From: Brevundimonas diminuta 470-4
Lineage (GTDB): Bacteria > Pseudomonadota > Alphaproteobacteria > Caulobacterales > Caulobacteraceae
Reading direction: 5' to 3'
DNA length: 47,758 nucleotides
Assembly (NCBI GenBank): GCA_000318405.1
Contig: KB291745.1
Span: 1-47,758, forward strand
The position numbers and the translations under genes were made by a program. The notes under the pieces were generated by a model. It worked only from the letters and a program-made list of their open reading frames with translations, was not told the DNA's origin and made no database searches. Below, piece after piece: positions 35,543-45,544 of the stretch; the stretch's first letter is position 1, and each line of letters opens with the position of its first letter.

Positions 35543-35667
35543 CACACGACGCGGCCCTCCCCTCCCCCTCCCGGGCCGCGGCGTCTGAGGCCGGCGCTTC
35601 CCCTCCCCCTCCTGAGCGCCGGACCGAGCAGGCCGTCGGACATCGTTCGACGGCCTTGTTCGTTTTT
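35543..35667 (+). ncRNA. Candidate trans-acting sRNA with twin C-rich hairpin loops
   Basis: Three hairpins in a row. Hairpin 1: GCGGCCC (35551-35557) with GGGCCGC (35573-35579). Hairpin 2: CCGGCGCT (35591-35598) with AGCGCCGG (35615-35622). Both loops contain the same 14-nt TCCCCTCCCCCTCC, which is complementary to ribosome binding sites. Hairpin 3 is a terminator, AGGCCGTCG (35630-35638) with CGACGGCCT (35648-35656), followed by a T-rich tail to 35667. A promoter fits upstream. C-rich anti-Shine-Dalgarno loops are a known feature of alphaproteobacterial sRNAs; it may be an orthologue of a described Caulobacter sRNA. Confidence 0.7.
35630..35667 (+). terminator. Intrinsic terminator of the sRNA candidate / PerM-type gene
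   Basis: A 9-bp perfect stem (35630-35638 with 35648-35656), 9-nt loop, and T-rich tail with five consecutive T at 35663-35667. Confidence 0.75.
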
Positions 35668-35919
35668 GGGGCCATGCCGACCATTTGTCGCCGGGCTGGT
35701 TTCTGTCAGAAGACGGCGGAAATGGGGCTTTTGCTGCTGCAATCCGCGGGGCTGACGCGGAAAACCGTCCACAACTGGGCCTCCAGCGCCACATGGTGCG
35801 CTGCACACTGAAAATCCATGCATTTCGGGGCTCAAGCGGCCTAGCCGTTCTCGCCGGGCGCGCTAAGGTGCCGCAGTTTTCCCCAGCGGTTTTCCACCGC
35901 GCCGTTTGAGACTGTCGTC
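35668..35919 (+). other. gdhZ upstream region
   Basis: 252 bp with no gene. I see a tandem TTTTCCCCAGCGG / TTTTCCACCGC just before the ATG and no confident promoter. Confidence 0.35.
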
Positions 35920-38900
35920 ATGTCCGCTGCTTCGCGCATCGTTCCCGCCGTTCCCGCTGACCTGGGAGCGCTGGAGGCGGCCTATGCGCGGATTGCGGCG
36001 CCGCCGGGGGCGCCGGAAAAGGCGCTGCTGGCCCAGGCTTTCGACGACTACGCCGCCGATGAGACGCCCGAACTGGGCGGCGACGACCTGGCGGTCCTTC
36101 TGGCCGGCGCCTGGCGCGGCGCCCAGGCCCGCAAGGCGGGCGAGCCCGCCCGCATCACCGTCGGTCCTCTGGCCGACGAACACGGCGTCAACACGGGCTA
36201 TGACCAGGTCCTGATCCTGCAGGACGACGGCCCCTTCCTGGTCGACAGCGTGCTGGGCGAACTGGCCGAGGCCGGCGTCACCGTGCGCGCCCTGTTCCAC
36301 CCGATCGTCGAGATCGAGTCCGGCCGCCGCGACTCCCTGATCATCGCCGTCATCGACCCCCTGCCGCAGGAGCGCCGCGACGCCCTGGGCGAAGGTCTGG
36401 CGGCCGCCCTGGCCGATGTCCGCGTCGCCGTGCGCGACCACGGAGCCATGCTGGAGGCGTTGGGCGCCGAGATCTCCCGTCTGGAAGCCCATCCGCCGGT
36501 CGGCGTGGCGAGCGAGGTCCTGGCCGAAAACCTGGCCTTCCTGCGCTGGGTCAAGGACGATCATTTCGTCTTCCTGGGCGCGCGCCAGTACGACTATCCG
36601 CGCAGCGCCGACGGCGCCTATGAGGCCGAGGCGCCTCTGAACCAATCGACCGACGGCCTGGGCGTTCTCAGCGACCCCGAGCGCCGCGTCCTGCGCCGCG
36701 CCAATGAGCCGGCCGTGCTGACCCCCGCCATGCAGGCCCAGCTGAACGAGAGCGAGCCGGTCACCGTGGCCAAGGGCAATATGCGCTCTCGCGTGCACCG
36801 CCGCGCCTATATGGACTACATCGGCGTCAAGCGTTTCGACGATCAGGGTCGGGCTGTTGGCGAGACCCGCTTCGTCGGCCTGTTCACCCATGAAGCCTAT
36901 GACGTCATGGCCCATGAGGTGCCGCTGCTGCGCCGCAAGGTTGAGAACGCCCTGGCGCGCGCCGACAAGGCTCCGGGCAGCCACAACCACAAGCGTCTGC
37001 GCACCATCCTGGAAAACTATCCGCGCGACGAGCTGTTCCAGATCGGCGAGGACGAGCTGCTGGATACGGCGCTGGGCATCCTGCACCTGTATGATCGCCC
37101 GCGCATCCGCTTGTTCACGCGCCGCGACCCGTTCGACCGGTTCGTCTCGGTGCTGTGCTTCGTGCCGCGCGAACGCTACGACGCCGGTCTGCGCCAGCGC
37201 ATCGGCGCCATCCTAGCCCAGGCCTGGGGCGGCCGGGTGTCGGCCGCCTATCCGCAGATGTCGGACCAGCCGCTGACCCGCGTCCACTACATCATCGGCG
37301 TGACGCCGGGCGAGCATCCGACGCCGGACCTCAAGGCGCTGGAGGCCGAGGTGGCCGAGGCCGGCCGCAGCTGGATCGACCGTTTCGAGCGCGCCCTGCG
37401 CCAGGCCGGGGTGGACGAAGCCGCCGTCGGTCCGACCAGCGCCCGCTGGGCCGAGGGCTTCGGCGTCGCCTTCCGCGATCGCTATGACGCGGCCGAGGCC
37501 GTCGCCGATCTGGAGCAGTTCGACCGTCTGAACGACGGTGCAGCCGCCGATGGCGTCCATGCCGAGCCGGTGGCTGTGCGCGCCTTCCGCACCGCCGACG
37601 AGACCAACCTGCAGTTCCGCTTCAAGCTGTATCGTCGCGGCTCGGCCGTGCCCCTGTCGGACGTCCTGCCGATCCTGGCCGACATGGGCCTGAAGACGCT
37701 GGAGGAATCCGACCACGTGGTGCGCGCGATCGGCCAGGAGCCGATCTATATCCACGACTTCCTGCTGGAAGACCCGCACGGCGCCGACCTGGTGTTCGCG
37801 GACCTCAAGACCCCGTTCGAAGAGGCCTTCAAGGCCGTGTGGAACGGCCGCACCGAGAGCGACGGCTTCAACCGTCTGGTGCTGGAGCTGGGCGTCGACT
37901 GGCGCGAGGCGGCTCTGATCCGCACCCTGGCCCGCTATCGTCAGCAGACCGGTCTGGACCCGTCGCAGGCGGTGCAGGAAGCGGCCCTGCGCGAATATCC
38001 CGACGTGGCGCGCGCCATCCTGTCGCTGTTCAAGGCCAAGTTCGATCCTGCCCACGGCGGCTCGGTCGCCGAGCGTGAAGCGGCCGTGGCCGAGCTGGAC
38101 GCCAAGATCGAGACGCTGCTTCAGGACGTGAAGAGCCTGGATCACGACCGCGCCCTGCGCCGGATCGCAGCCCTGATTGACGGGATCAAGCGCACCAACT
38201 TCTATCAGGTCGACGCCGAGGGCCATCCGAAGGCGCACATCTCGATCAAGATCGCCGGTCAGGAGCTGGCCGACCTGCCTCTGCCCAAGCCGTTCCGCGA
38301 AATCTTCGTCTGGGCGCCGCACATCGAGGGCTCGCACCTGCGCTTCGGCCCGGTGGCGCGCGGCGGCCTGCGCTGGTCGGATCGTCGCGACGATTTCCGC
38401 ACCGAGGTCCTGGGTCTGGTGAAGGCCCAGCAGGTCAAGAACTCGGTCATCGTGCCGGTCGGCTCCAAGGGCGGCTTCTATCCCAAGCAGCTGCCGGTCG
38501 GCGGCACGCGCGAGGAAATGCAGGCCGAGGCCATCCGCGCCTATAAGACCTTCCTGTCCGGCATGCTGGACATCACCGACAACATCGTCGGCGACGCCGC
38601 GCCGGTGCGTCCGGCCAACGTCGTGGCCTGGGAAGGCGACGACCCCTATCTGGTCGTGGCCGCCGACAAGGGCACGGCGACCTTCTCCGACATCGCCAAC
38701 GGCGTGAGCCAGTCCTACGGCTTCTGGCTGGACGACGCTTTCGCCAGCGGCGGTTCGGCCGGTTACGACCACAAGGAAATGGGCATCACCGCGCGCGGCG
38801 CCTGGGAGGCGGTCAAGCGCCACTTCCGCGAGGTCGGCAAGGACATCCAGACCGAGCCCTTCACCGTGGTCGGCGTCGGCGACATGTCCGGCGACGTCTT

Positions 38901-40782
38901 CGGCAACGGCATGCTGCTGTCCAAGGCGACCAAGGTCGTGGCGGCCTTCGATCACCGCGACATCTTCATCGACCCGAACCCGGATCCCGCCCGGTCGTGG
39001 GAAGAGCGCATGCGTCTGTTCGAGACCCCGCGCACCAGCTGGCAGGACTATGACAAGAGCCTGATCTCGGAAGGCGGCGGCGTCTTCTCGCGCTCGGCCA
39101 AGTCGATCACCCTGACTCCGCAGATCAAGGACCTGCTGGATATCGAGACCGACACGGTCGACCCGGTCACCCTGATGCAGGCCATCCTCAAGGCCCGCGC
39201 CGAGCTGCTCTACTTCGGCGGCATCGGCACCTACATCAAGGGTTCGGGCGAGACCAACCTGCAGGTCGGCGACAAGGCCAATGACGCCATCCGGATCAAC
39301 GGCGGCGACATCCGCGCCCAGATCATCGGCGAAGGGGCCAACCTGGGCATGACCCAGCTGGGCCGCATCGAGGCGGCGCGCGCGGGCGTGCGTCTGAACA
39401 CCGACGCCATCGACAACTCGGCCGGCGTGGACTCTTCCGACCAGGAGGTGAACATCAAGATCCTGCTGGGCGGCGCCATCGCCTCGGGCCACTTGAAGGC
39501 CGAAGACCGCAACGCCCTGCTGAAGTCGATGACCGATGAAGTCGCCGACAACGTCCTGCGCCACAACTACGACCAGACCCTGGCCCTGACCCTGCAACAG
39601 GCCGAAGGCGCCGATGCGCTGGACGCCCAGCAGGCGTTCATGCAGCACCTAGTCTCGATTGGTAAGCTGAACCGGGCGGTGGAATACCTGCCCGACGACG
39701 CCCGCATGGCCGAGATGAAGCTGCAGGGCCAGCCGCTGTCGCGGCCGGAGCTGGCGGTCCTGACCGCCTATTCCAAGCTGGAACTGTTCGACGAGATCGT
39801 CGCCTCGACGGCGCCGGACGACGCCTTCTTCGAGCGGATGCTGGTCGACTACTTCCCGACCCCGCTGGCCCAGTTCGAAGAGGACATGAAGGGTCACCGC
39901 CTGCGTCGCGACATCATCGCCACCGTGCTGTCGAACGAGATCGTCAACATGGCCGGGCCGACCTTCCCCGACCGCCTGCGCGCGGCGGCGGAATGCGACA
40001 CCGCCGCCATGGTCACGGCCTTCGAGACCGCGCGCCACGTCTTCCGGCTCGATGAGGCTTGGAAGGCGGTCGAGGCCCTAGACCTGAAGATCCCGGCCGA
40101 GGCCCAGACGGCCCTGTATCAGGAGATCGCCCTGGTCCTGCGTCGCCAGACCTTCTGGCTGGCGCGCCGCGCGGCCCGCACCGAGACGACGGTCGGCGGC
40201 ATGATCGCCGCCTATCAGCCCGCCGCCGACGCCCTGCGCGCCGCCGGTCCGGACGTGCTGTCGCGTTACGAGCACGCCCGCTACGAGAGCCGGGTCCAGA
40301 CCTTCATCGGTCTGGGCGCGCCCGAAGAGCTGGCCCGCGACATCGCCATGCTGCGTCCGATGGTGGCCACGGCCGACATCGGCGACCTGGCCGGCGAACT
40401 GGGCTGGGACGCCCCGGCGATGGCCCGCGTCTATCACCAGGTCGGCGCCGCCTTCGACTTCGATCGCCTGCGCGTGGCGGCCGGGTCGGTGCCGTCGGGC
40501 GATCACTTCGATCGCCTGGCCGTGCGTCGCCTGATCCAGGATCTGATGACCGAGCAGCAGCAGCTGACCCGCGCCGTGGCCAAGGCCTCGGCCCAGGCGG
40601 CCGGCGCCGGCGAGGACAGCGCCGAACAGGCGGTCGACGCCTGGATCGGCGCGCGTATGGATCAGGTGGAGGCCCTGCGCGGCTCGGTCGACGAGATCGA
40701 GACCTCGGGCTCCGGCTGGACCTTCGCCAAGCTGACCATCGCCAACGGCGCCATCCGCGAGGTGTTGGCTTCGGCTTCCTAA
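35920..40782 (+). CDS. gdhZ: NAD-specific glutamate dehydrogenase, large (180 kDa) type
   Basis: Deaminates glutamate to 2-oxoglutarate. 1620 residues, the size of the L-GDH180 class. The long N-terminal part has ACT-like regulatory segments, the catalytic core lies around residues 780-1200 (PHIEGSHLRFGPVARGGLRWSDRRDDFRTEVLGLVKAQQVKNSVIVPVGSKGGFYPK with the substrate Lys; VVGVGDMSGDVFGNGMLLS; the nucleotide-binding INGGDIRAQIIGEGANLG), and a helical C-terminus follows. The Caulobacter enzyme GdhZ is also a cell-division factor that promotes FtsZ disassembly; that second role is inferred here from family membership. Followed by copy E of the two-stem element with a T-tract. Confidence 0.95.
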   Translation: MSAASRIVPAVPADLGALEAAYARIAAPPGAPEKALLAQAFDDYAADETPELGGDDLAVLLAGAWRGAQARKAGEPARITVGPLADEHGVNTGYDQVLILQDDGPFLVDSVLGELAEAGVTVRALFHPIVEIESGRRDSLIIAVIDPLPQERRDALGEGLAAALADVRVAVRDHGAMLEALGAEISRLEAHPPVGVASEVLAENLAFLRWVKDDHFVFLGARQYDYPRSADGAYEAEAPLNQSTDGLGVLSDPERRVLRRANEPAVLTPAMQAQLNESEPVTVAKGNMRSRVHRRAYMDYIGVKRFDDQGRAVGETRFVGLFTHEAYDVMAHEVPLLRRKVENALARADKAPGSHNHKRLRTILENYPRDELFQIGEDELLDTALGILHLYDRPRIRLFTRRDPFDRFVSVLCFVPRERYDAGLRQRIGAILAQAWGGRVSAAYPQMSDQPLTRVHYIIGVTPGEHPTPDLKALEAEVAEAGRSWIDRFERALRQAGVDEAAVGPTSARWAEGFGVAFRDRYDAAEAVADLEQFDRLNDGAAADGVHAEPVAVRAFRTADETNLQFRFKLYRRGSAVPLSDVLPILADMGLKTLEESDHVVRAIGQEPIYIHDFLLEDPHGADLVFADLKTPFEEAFKAVWNGRTESDGFNRLVLELGVDWREAALIRTLARYRQQTGLDPSQAVQEAALREYPDVARAILSLFKAKFDPAHGGSVAEREAAVAELDAKIETLLQDVKSLDHDRALRRIAALIDGIKRTNFYQVDAEGHPKAHISIKIAGQELADLPLPKPFREIFVWAPHIEGSHLRFGPVARGGLRWSDRRDDFRTEVLGLVKAQQVKNSVIVPVGSKGGFYPKQLPVGGTREEMQAEAIRAYKTFLSGMLDITDNIVGDAAPVRPANVVAWEGDDPYLVVAADKGTATFSDIANGVSQSYGFWLDDAFASGGSAGYDHKEMGITARGAWEAVKRHFREVGKDIQTEPFTVVGVGDMSGDVFGNGMLLSKATKVVAAFDHRDIFIDPNPDPARSWEERMRLFETPRTSWQDYDKSLISEGGGVFSRSAKSITLTPQIKDLLDIETDTVDPVTLMQAILKARAELLYFGGIGTYIKGSGETNLQVGDKANDAIRINGGDIRAQIIGEGANLGMTQLGRIEAARAGVRLNTDAIDNSAGVDSSDQEVNIKILLGGAIASGHLKAEDRNALLKSMTDEVADNVLRHNYDQTLALTLQQAEGADALDAQQAFMQHLVSIGKLNRAVEYLPDDARMAEMKLQGQPLSRPELAVLTAYSKLELFDEIVASTAPDDAFFERMLVDYFPTPLAQFEEDMKGHRLRRDIIATVLSNEIVNMAGPTFPDRLRAAAECDTAAMVTAFETARHVFRLDEAWKAVEALDLKIPAEAQTALYQEIALVLRRQTFWLARRAARTETTVGGMIAAYQPAADALRAAGPDVLSRYEHARYESRVQTFIGLGAPEELARDIAMLRPMVATADIGDLAGELGWDAPAMARVYHQVGAAFDFDRLRVAAGSVPSGDHFDRLAVRRLIQDLMTEQQQLTRAVAKASAQAAGAGEDSAEQAVDAWIGARMDQVEALRGSVDEIETSGSGWTFAKLTIANGAIREVLASAS

Positions 40783-40816
40783 GTAGTGGTGACGCCGGGC
40801 TGCGGCCCGGCGTCAC

Positions 40817-40861
40817 GCGCTAACGCTCGCCGCGCGGCGGCTTGCTGCTTGAGCGCTTTTT
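40817..40861 (+). terminator. Two-stem 3'-end element, copy E, with T-tract (after gdhZ)
   Basis: Outer stem GCGCT (40817-40821) with AGCGC (40852-40856), inner hairpin GCCGC-GCG-GCGGC (40829-40841), invariant GCTGCTTGAG (40844-40853), then TTTTT (40857-40861). This copy looks like a working Rho-independent terminator and is the best clue to the function of the family. Confidence 0.7.
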
Positions 40862-40991
40862 GGAACGCGATCATTCGCTGCATCGCAATCAGGGCCCGTC
40901 CGTTTCGTCGTGTGGCGAGACGGGCGGGCCTTGGCGTTTGGGGCGGGGTCGGTTTAGGTGGCGCCTTGCTGTTCAGTGAACCGGAGGGCCC

Positions 40992-41459
40992 ATGCCCAGG
41001 AAGTTCCTCGTCGTCGTCGACGACAGTCCCGAGCTGGGCGCCGCCCTGGCTTACGCCTCGCGACGCGCCCGCTCGACCGGGGGTCATGTGGTGCTGCTGC
41101 GCGCCCTGCCCGGCGGCTCGGACGAGCACTGGTCCGGCGTCCGTGATGAAATCCGCCGTCAGCAGCGCGAAGAGGCGGAAAGCCTGCTGACCCGGCTTGG
41201 CGAGAAGGTGGCCGAAACTTCGGGCGCCCCGCCCGTCTATCTGATCGAGGAGGGCGATCCCCAGGCCGCCATCCGCAAGGCGGTCGGCGACGACCCCGAC
41301 ATCAAGATCCTGATTCTCGCCGCCGGGGCCAACGGTCGCGGTCCCGGCCCGCTGATCTCGGCGGTGCTGAAGCAGGGCGCGGCCTTCACCGGCCGCAAAC
41401 TGCCCGTCACCATCGTGCCCGGCGAACTGACCGAAGAAGAGATTCAGGACCTGGCCTGA
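40992..41459 (+). CDS. Universal stress protein (UspA family)
   Basis: 155 residues, single Usp domain. Starts MPRKFLVVVDDSPELGAALAYASRRAR; GGAGGG is 8 nt upstream. The strand VVLLRALPG, the helix VRDEIRRQQREEAESLLTRLGEK, and IKILILAAGANGRGPGPLISAVL follow; the ATP-binding G-x2-G-x9-G(S/T) motif is only partly kept (GANGRGPGPLI), so nucleotide binding is uncertain. The stop is 5 bp before the sugar dehydrogenase gene, suggesting a shared transcript. Confidence 0.85.
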   Translation: MPRKFLVVVDDSPELGAALAYASRRARSTGGHVVLLRALPGGSDEHWSGVRDEIRRQQREEAESLLTRLGEKVAETSGAPPVYLIEEGDPQAAIRKAVGDDPDIKILILAAGANGRGPGPLISAVLKQGAAFTGRKLPVTIVPGELTEEEIQDLA

Positions 41460-41464
41460 CCGTC

Positions 41465-42778
41465 ATGAAAACCCGTCTGATCGCCGCCGCCGTTCTGTTG
41501 TCGCTGGCGACCTTCGCCCCTGACGCCTGGGCGCAATCGGGGGCGCCGTCGGCGGCGCGAAGCTATGCGGTTCAGGGCGACTGCGACGGCCGCCCGGCGA
41601 CGCAGGTGCGTATGGCGCCGGGCTATTGCCTCGGACTGGTCTGGCAGGGAGGCGGGCAGGACGGCCCGCGTATGCCGCGGGGCCTGCTGCCGCTGGAGAA
41701 CGGCGACTGGCTGGTCACCGATCTGGGCGCGTGGGAGGCGGGCAAGGGGGCGGTGTGGCGCCTGTCGTTCGCAGCTGACGGCGCGGCGCGCTGGCGACGA
41801 CTGGCTGGGGGGCTGTCCATGCCGCACACGGTCAAGCGCGGGCCGGACGGGCGCATCTATGTGTCCGAGATGAACCGCATCCTGACGCTGGACCCTGACG
41901 GCGCCGATGCGCAGGCCAGCGTCCGCACCGTCATCGGCGACCTGCCGGACAACCGGCTGCACGACAATCGCCACCCCCTGTCCAGCTTCGTCTTCGACGG
42001 GAACGGCGACCTGCTGGTCAATGTCGGGGCGCCCAGCGACCGCTGTCTCGACGCGGCGGGCAAGCTGAAGGCGGATGCGCGCGGGGCCTGCGTCGAGGAC
42101 GCCGAAACGGCGCAGGTGCGGCGCCACGCCTATCGGGGGAACGGCCGCTGGGCCGAGGACAGCACCGTCTTCGCCTCAGGCTTGAGGAACTCCATCGCCC
42201 TGGTGCGGCACCCGTCAGGAACGGTGCTTCAGGCCGAGAATTCGGTCGATCTGGAGACGCCGGATCATCCCTATGACGAGATCAACGTCCTGACGCAGGG
42301 GCGCCATTACGGCTGGCCCTATTGCGTCGATCTGGTCACGCCCCTGCCCGGCTGGCCTGCGCGTCAGGCGCGCTGCAATGAGCGGGAGAAGCCGATCGCC
42401 CTGTTGCCCCCGCACGCGGCCCCGCTGGACCTGATCTATTACGAAGGCGCGATGTTCCCCGAACTTCGGGGACGGCTGCTGATGACCTGGCACGGTTTCC
42501 GCCGCACGGCCGGGCGTATCGTGGCGGTCGAGACGGATGAGGCGGGGCGGCCCCTGACCGACATCGGCGGACGTTACGCCATCTATCCGCGCGGCGCCCT
42601 GCCCTACCCCGCCGGCGCGCCCAGCGTGAACGGCAAGGTGCTGACGCCGGGCTGGGACAGGATCGCCGGCCGCCATCCGCGCGGCTCTCCTGTGACGATG
42701 GCGACGGCGCCGGACGGCTCCATCTGGGTCACGGATGACAGAAGCCGGGCGATCCTGAGAATCGCCCGGCCCCGGTAG
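41465..42778 (+). CDS. PQQ-dependent sugar dehydrogenase family protein, periplasmic
   Basis: 437 residues with a Sec signal (cleavage near residue 23, AWA). Six-bladed beta-propeller of the soluble glucose/sorbosone dehydrogenase type: RMPRGLLPLENGDWLVTDLG, LSMPHTVKRGPDGRIYVSEMNRI, SFVFDGNGDLLVNVGAPSD, the family motif ENSVDLETPDHPYDEINVLTQGRHYGWPYC, and SPVTMATAPDGSIWVTDDRSRAILRI. It would oxidise aldoses in the periplasm if PQQ is present. Two cysteine pairs suggest disulfides. No pqq synthesis genes are in the window, so the cofactor source is unknown. A hairpin lies in its last codons. Confidence 0.82.
   Translation: MKTRLIAAAVLLSLATFAPDAWAQSGAPSAARSYAVQGDCDGRPATQVRMAPGYCLGLVWQGGGQDGPRMPRGLLPLENGDWLVTDLGAWEAGKGAVWRLSFAADGAARWRRLAGGLSMPHTVKRGPDGRIYVSEMNRILTLDPDGADAQASVRTVIGDLPDNRLHDNRHPLSSFVFDGNGDLLVNVGAPSDRCLDAAGKLKADARGACVEDAETAQVRRHAYRGNGRWAEDSTVFASGLRNSIALVRHPSGTVLQAENSVDLETPDHPYDEINVLTQGRHYGWPYCVDLVTPLPGWPARQARCNEREKPIALLPPHAAPLDLIYYEGAMFPELRGRLLMTWHGFRRTAGRIVAVETDEAGRPLTDIGGRYAIYPRGALPYPAGAPSVNGKVLTPGWDRIAGRHPRGSPVTMATAPDGSIWVTDDRSRAILRIARPR
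42744..42770 (+). terminator. Hairpin inside the 3' end of the sugar dehydrogenase gene
   Basis: GCCGGGCGAT (42744-42753) with ATCGCCCGGC (42761-42770), 7-nt loop; a perfect 10-bp stem within the last codons. TTTT follows at 42785-42788, so it may act as a terminator or limit read-through into convergent argG. Confidence 0.4.
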
Positions 42779-42800
42779 GCTTGGGTTTTAAGAGGGCGGC

Positions 42801-44030
42801 TTAGCCCTTCTGGCCGTCCCGCTTGGCCAGGACGCGCAGGCGCAGGGCGTTCAGCTTGATGAACCCTTCCGCGTCCTTGTGGTCATAGGCCTGGACGCCT
42901 TCCTCGAAGGTCACCAGGTCCTGGTCGTACAGGCTGTTGGGGCTCTCGCGGCCGATGATGGTGACGTTGCCCTTGTAGAGCTTGACGCGAATCACGCCCG
43001 AAACCTTCTCTTGGCTCTTGTCGATGGCGGCCTGCAGCATCTCGCGCTCCGGGCTGAACCAGAAGCCGTTGTAGATGAGCGAGGCGTATTTCGGCATCAA
43101 CTCGTCCTTCAGGTGCATGGCGCCGCGATCCAGAGTGATCGACTCCATGCCGCGGTGGGCGGCCAGCATGATCGTGCCGCCGGGGGTCTCATAGACGCCG
43201 CGCGACTTCATGCCGATGAAGCGGTTCTCGACCATGTCCAGACGGCCGATCCCGTTGTCGTGGCCCAGCTGGTTCAGCTTCGTCAGCAGGGCGGCGGGCG
43301 ACAGGGCCTCGCCGTCGATGGCGACCGGATCGCCCTTTTCATAGGCGATGGTGATGATGGTCGGCGTATCCGGCGCGTCTTCCGGGGCGATGGTGCGCTG
43401 GTGCACGAACTCGGGCGCCTCGACGGCCGGGTCTTCCAGCACCTTGCCCTCGGACGAGGAGTGCAGAAGGTTGGCGTCCACCGAGAAAGGGGCCTCGCCG
43501 CGCTTGTCCTTGGAGATCGGGATCTGGTGCTTCTCGGCGAAGTCCAGCAGGGCCTCGCGGGACTTGAAGTCCCACTCGCGCCACGGGGCGACGACGCGGA
43601 TGTCGGGCTCCAGCGCATAATAGCCCAGCTCGAAGCGGACCTGGTCGTTGCCCTTGCCGGTTGCCCCGTGGCACACGGCATCCGCGCCGACCTGACGCGC
43701 GATCTCGATCTGGCGCTTGGAGATCAGCGGGCGGGCGATCGAGGTGCCCAGCAGATACTGGCCCTCATAGACGGTGTTGGCGCGGAACATCGGGAAGACG
43801 AAGTCGCGCACGAACTCTTCGCGCAGGTCGTCGATGAAGATGTTCTCGGGCTTGATGCCCAGCTTCAGCGCCTTCTCCTTGGCGGGCGCCAGCTCCTCGC
43901 CCTGACCCAGGTCGGCGGTGAAGGTCACCACCTCGGCGTTATATTCCGTCTGAAGCCACTTCAGGATGATCGACGTGTCCAGCCCGCCCGAATAGGCGAG
44001 GACGACTTTCTTGGGGGCGGGCTTGCTCAT
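42801..44030 (-). CDS. argG: Argininosuccinate synthase
   Basis: Joins citrulline and aspartate in arginine synthesis. 409 residues from ATG 44030; the frame upstream of it is not conserved. PP-loop [19 protein letters not shown] at residues 8-26, [38 protein letters not shown], the Asp/Arg segment [33 protein letters not shown] lies upstream. Monocistronic by its position between a convergent gene and metK (187 bp). No anomalies. Confidence 0.96.
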   Translation of the reverse strand: MSKPAPKKVVLAYSGGLDTSIILKWLQTEYNAEVVTFTADLGQGEELAPAKEKALKLGIKPENIFIDDLREEFVRDFVFPMFRANTVYEGQYLLGTSIARPLISKRQIEIARQVGADAVCHGATGKGNDQVRFELGYYALEPDIRVVAPWREWDFKSREALLDFAEKHQIPISKDKRGEAPFSVDANLLHSSSEGKVLEDPAVEAPEFVHQRTIAPEDAPDTPTIITIAYEKGDPVAIDGEALSPAALLTKLNQLGHDNGIGRLDMVENRFIGMKSRGVYETPGGTIMLAAHRGMESITLDRGAMHLKDELMPKYASLIYNGFWFSPEREMLQAAIDKSQEKVSGVIRVKLYKGNVTIIGRESPNSLYDQDLVTFEEGVQAYDHKDAEGFIKLNALRLRVLAKRDGQKG

Positions 44031-44217
44031 CGGTCGGGAATTCCTTTCAACAGGATGCGTATCGGCGCATTCGGCGCGCTTAAAGGACCAGACGCGCCGC
44101 GATGCAAGGGCATGATTACGGCGCCGCGCCGCGAACCGCCGCTCCAAGCAGGAAGGGCGCCGCGATCCAGCCCGCAGCGCCCTCGTTTCAACCTGACTTT
44201 TCAGCCGTTTAGGCGCT

Positions 44218-45417
44218 TCAGGCGGCCAAGGCTTTGAGCGCGTCCACCAGGTCGGTCTTTTCCCACGAGAACCCGCCGTCGGCGTCGGGCGTCCGGCCGA
44301 AATGGCCATAGGCGGCGCTGCGGCGATAGATGGGCTTGTTCAGGCCAAGATGTTCGCGGATGGCGCGCGGCGAGGCGCCGCCGATCAGCTTGGGCAGTTC
44401 GCGCTCCAGCACCGCCTCGTCGATCTTGCCCGTGCCGTGCAGGTCGACGTGGACCGACAGAGGCTTGGACACGCCGATGGCGTAGCTGATCTGGATGGTG
44501 CAGCGGTCGGCCAGACCCGCCGCGACGACGTTCTTGGCCAGGTAGCGGCAGGCATAGGCGGCCGAACGGTCGACCTTCGTCGGATCCTTACCCGAGAAGG
44601 CGCCGCCGCCGTGCGGGGCCGCGCCGCCGTAGGTGTCGACGATGATCTTGCGCCCGGTCAGCCCGGCGTCGCCGTCCGGTCCGCCGATGACGAAGGTGCC
44701 GGTCGGGTTGATGTGCCACTCGGTGTCGGCGGTGATGAAGCCTTCCGGCAGCACCTGTTCGACATAGGGCTTCACGATGGCCGCAACCTGGGCCTGGCTC
44801 AGGTTGGCCTTGTGCTGGGTCGAGACGACGATGGAGGTCGCGCGCACCGGACGTCCATTTTCGTAGTGCAGAGTCACCTGGCTCTTGGCGTCGGGCTCAA
44901 GGCCCGGCTCCTTGCCCGAGTGACGGGCCTCGGCCAGGGCCTTCAGGATGTTGTGGCTGTAGGCCAGGGTGGCCGGCATCAGCTCCGGCGTCTCGTTCGA
45001 GGCGTAGCCGAACATGATGCCCTGATCGCCCGCGCCCTCGTCCTTGTCGGCGGCGGCGTCGACGCCCTGGGCGATGTGGGCCGACTGCGGGTGCAGGTGG
45101 TTCTGGAACTCCAGCGTCTTCCAGTGGAAGCCGTCCTGCTCATAGCCGATGTCGCGCACGACGCCGCGAACCGCAGCTTCGATTTCCTGTTCGACGCCGG
45201 GGGCCCAGTTGCCCTCCGTGTCCATGATGCCTTCGCCGCGGATTTCGCCGGCCAGCACCACCAGATTGGTCGTCGTCAGGGTTTCACAGGCCACCCGCGC
45301 CTCGGGGTCCTTGGACAGGAACAGGTCGACGATGGCGTCCGAGATCTGATCGGCGACCTTGTCGGGGTGGCCTTCCGAGACGCTCTCGGAGGTGAAGAGG
45401 AACGACGAACGGGCCAA
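44218..45417 (-). CDS. metK: S-adenosylmethionine synthetase (TTG start)
   Basis: Makes SAM from methionine and ATP. 399 residues. I place the start at TTG 45417-45415 because an AGGAG lies 6 nt upstream and the product then begins [31 protein letters not shown], as homologues do; the frame runs on upstream to 45585 but that part is not conserved. Motifs: GHPDK (16-20), [32 protein letters not shown] and [13 protein letters not shown] see no SAM-II riboswitch in the leader. An AT-rich palindromic operator candidate lies about 40-55 bp upstream of the start codon. Confidence 0.95.
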   Translation of the reverse strand: MARSSFLFTSESVSEGHPDKVADQISDAIVDLFLSKDPEARVACETLTTTNLVVLAGEIRGEGIMDTEGNWAPGVEQEIEAAVRGVVRDIGYEQDGFHWKTLEFQNHLHPQSAHIAQGVDAAADKDEGAGDQGIMFGYASNETPELMPATLAYSHNILKALAEARHSGKEPGLEPDAKSQVTLHYENGRPVRATSIVVSTQHKANLSQAQVAAIVKPYVEQVLPEGFITADTEWHINPTGTFVIGGPDGDAGLTGRKIIVDTYGGAAPHGGGAFSGKDPTKVDRSAAYACRYLAKNVVAAGLADRCTIQISYAIGVSKPLSVHVDLHGTGKIDEAVLERELPKLIGGASPRAIREHLGLNKPIYRRSAAYGHFGRTPDADGGFSWEKTDLVDALKALAA

Positions 45418-45453
45418 GGCAGGCTCCTGGGTGAGGGCAGGTCGGCCAAGACA

Positions 45454-45471
45454 TATAAAGATATGCTTATA
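45454..45471 (-). promoter_or_regulatory. AT-rich near-palindrome upstream of metK (operator candidate)
   Basis: TATAAAG-ATATG-CTTATA, inverted arms with one bulged A. ArsR-type SAM or SAH regulators of alphaproteobacterial met genes are known to bind AT-rich palindromes of this general look; the specific match is from memory and untested. On the metK strand TATAAG could also be the -10. Confidence 0.4.
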
Positions 45472-45544
45472 CCTGCAAGATGGCTCCACGTCTTTGCCGT
45501 CCCGCCGACGCCTGGGGCGGGCGAAATCCGGAGCCTTCGCACAT

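Noticed and set aside
37713..37722. ACCACGTGGT palindrome in gdhZ
   Set aside because: Shares only the CACGTG core with parS; flanks do not fit.
37213..39648. Long minus-strand open frame opposite gdhZ
   Set aside because: Same reason: composition-driven shadow of the gdhZ codons, low complexity in Val, Gly, Asp and Leu.
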